From an uncultured Pelagibacteraceae bacterium (GTDB taxonomy: Bacteria > Pseudomonadota > Alphaproteobacteria > Pelagibacterales > Pelagibacteraceae), in contig CACONQ010000002.1 in the NCBI GenBank assembly GCA_902628635.1, positions 62,001 through 126,000 on the forward strand: a stretch of 64,000 nt of DNA. The letters are read 5' to 3'. The position numbers were made by a program, and so were the translations under genes. Below the pieces are notes generated by a model. That model saw nothing but the letters and a program-made list of their open reading frames with translations. It had not been told where the DNA came from and did not search any database. Of the stretch, positions 63,638 through 64,000 are shown in pieces (the stretch's first letter is position 1; every line of letters begins with the position of its first letter).

Positions 63638-64000
63638 ATGTTAAAAAGAGATCTTTACTATGAGAGAATTCCAACAAAATCCTTAAGAGATGATGTCAGA
63701 TATCTTGGAAATATTTTAGGAAGAGTTATTAAAAAGCAAGAGGGCGAAAGTTTTTTTAATCTTGTAGAAAAAATCAGACTTTTATCAAAAGCGAACATTA
63801 AAAATAAAAATAATAGAAATCGATTTAAAAAAATTACTTCTGAAATTCAAAGATTAAAACCAATTAAAATATTCAAATTAGCCAGAGCATTTAATCATTT
63901 TATGAATTTTATAAACTTGACAGAGTCAATCGATGCTTCAAGAAAATTAGATGAATTTGAAAACTCTGATTTAAAAGATAAACACAAAAATATATTTATT
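63638..64000 (+). CDS. ppc: Phosphoenolpyruvate carboxylase, 5' part
   Basis: Partial gene cut by the window end; 121 codons are visible from the ATG at 63638. The predicted start (MLKRDLYYERIPTKSLRDDV, then RYLGNILGRVIKKQEGESFF and LVEKIRLLSK) matches the N-terminal helices of bacterial PEP carboxylase, and ARAFNHFMNFINLTES fits the next conserved helix (usually AFxxFFxLxNxAE). The catalytic histidines and arginines lie beyond the window. The enzyme makes oxaloacetate from PEP and bicarbonate. Cotranscribed with the upstream aldehyde dehydrogenase. Confidence 0.88.
   Translation, partial: MLKRDLYYERIPTKSLRDDVRYLGNILGRVIKKQEGESFFNLVEKIRLLSKANIKNKNNRNRFKKITSEIQRLKPIKIFKLARAFNHFMNFINLTESIDASRKLDEFENSDLKDKHKNIFI

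Noticed and set aside
1-64000. tRNA, rRNA, CRISPR, insertion sequence or prophage
   Set aside because: Reading both strands by eye I found no cloverleaf-like sequence with a T-arm motif, no spaced repeats, no transposase or phage protein, and no long inverted repeats around a gene block.

Overview
The window is a strongly AT-rich, very compact bacterial chromosome segment. Genes abut or overlap by a few bases, leaders are short, and no stretch of 300 bases lacks a gene. The gene content points to an alphaproteobacterium of the SAR11 (Pelagibacterales) type: NDUFA12 and DUF2155 next to accBC, a DUF2066/HdaA pair, a SUF-only iron-sulfur system behind an IscR-like regulator, NAD-formate dehydrogenase, many small DMT permeases, and Lys/Asn/Ile-rich proteins. 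This lineage call comes from content and style, not from a database search. I see no tRNA, rRNA, insertion sequence, prophage or CRISPR array.

Layout. 0.1-2.3 kb: formate dehydrogenase, an HPP membrane protein and an orphan IscU-like protein (minus). 2.4-4.4 kb: a DMT permease and a glycine-amidinotransferase homologue (plus). 4.4-5.4 kb: a coiled-coil protein and a 75-aa partner of unknown function. 5.5-15.3 kb: an MFS permease, then a long minus-strand cluster read rpsF-rpsR-rplI-dnaB-RND exporter-cvpA-purF-HD protein-DMT permease. 15.4-18.0 kb: fabD-fabG-acpP-gmk. 18.0-25.3 kb: the outer-membrane cluster lptF-lptG-lptD-surA-pdxA-rsmA (minus). 25.3-33.2 kb: pepA-ndk, purM-purN, DUF2066-hdaA-aspS, and a protein resembling only the C-terminal part of B12-dependent ribonucleotide reductase. 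33.3-39 kb: NDUFA12-DUF2155, aroQ-accB-accC, thiS-thiG and RNase E/G. 39-47.7 kb: PBP1A, prfB (with a programmed frameshift), an AsmA/YhdP-like protein, tyrS, anmK and an alpha/beta hydrolase. 47.8-54 kb: iscR-sufB-sufC-sufD-sufS-sufU-sufT-sufA. 54-59.5 kb: a tiny gene, glnA, ybaK, two more DMT permeases, a homocysteine methyltransferase and a thioesterase. 59.6-64 kb: an AldB/ExaC-type aldehyde dehydrogenase with DUF779, a GYD protein, a second aldehyde dehydrogenase, and the 5' part of ppc, cut by the window edge.

Most of this is core metabolism. The points most worth a second look are regulatory or concern unusual protein forms. (1) A near-perfect type-1 IscR box lies in front of iscR-suf. 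(2) The same TGCA-N5-TGCA palindrome sits in front of glnA and of an apparently leaderless 56-codon gene that converges on glnA. (3) A parS-like palindrome lies at 58.14 kb. (4) A stand-alone NrdJ C-terminal-like protein has no catalytic domain. (5) A Lys-rich in-frame extension precedes an aldehyde dehydrogenase that has its own strong internal ribosome site. (6) A GNRA-capped terminator abuts the DUF779 start codon. (7) Metal-ligand cysteines appear to be missing from PurF and from RNase E/G.
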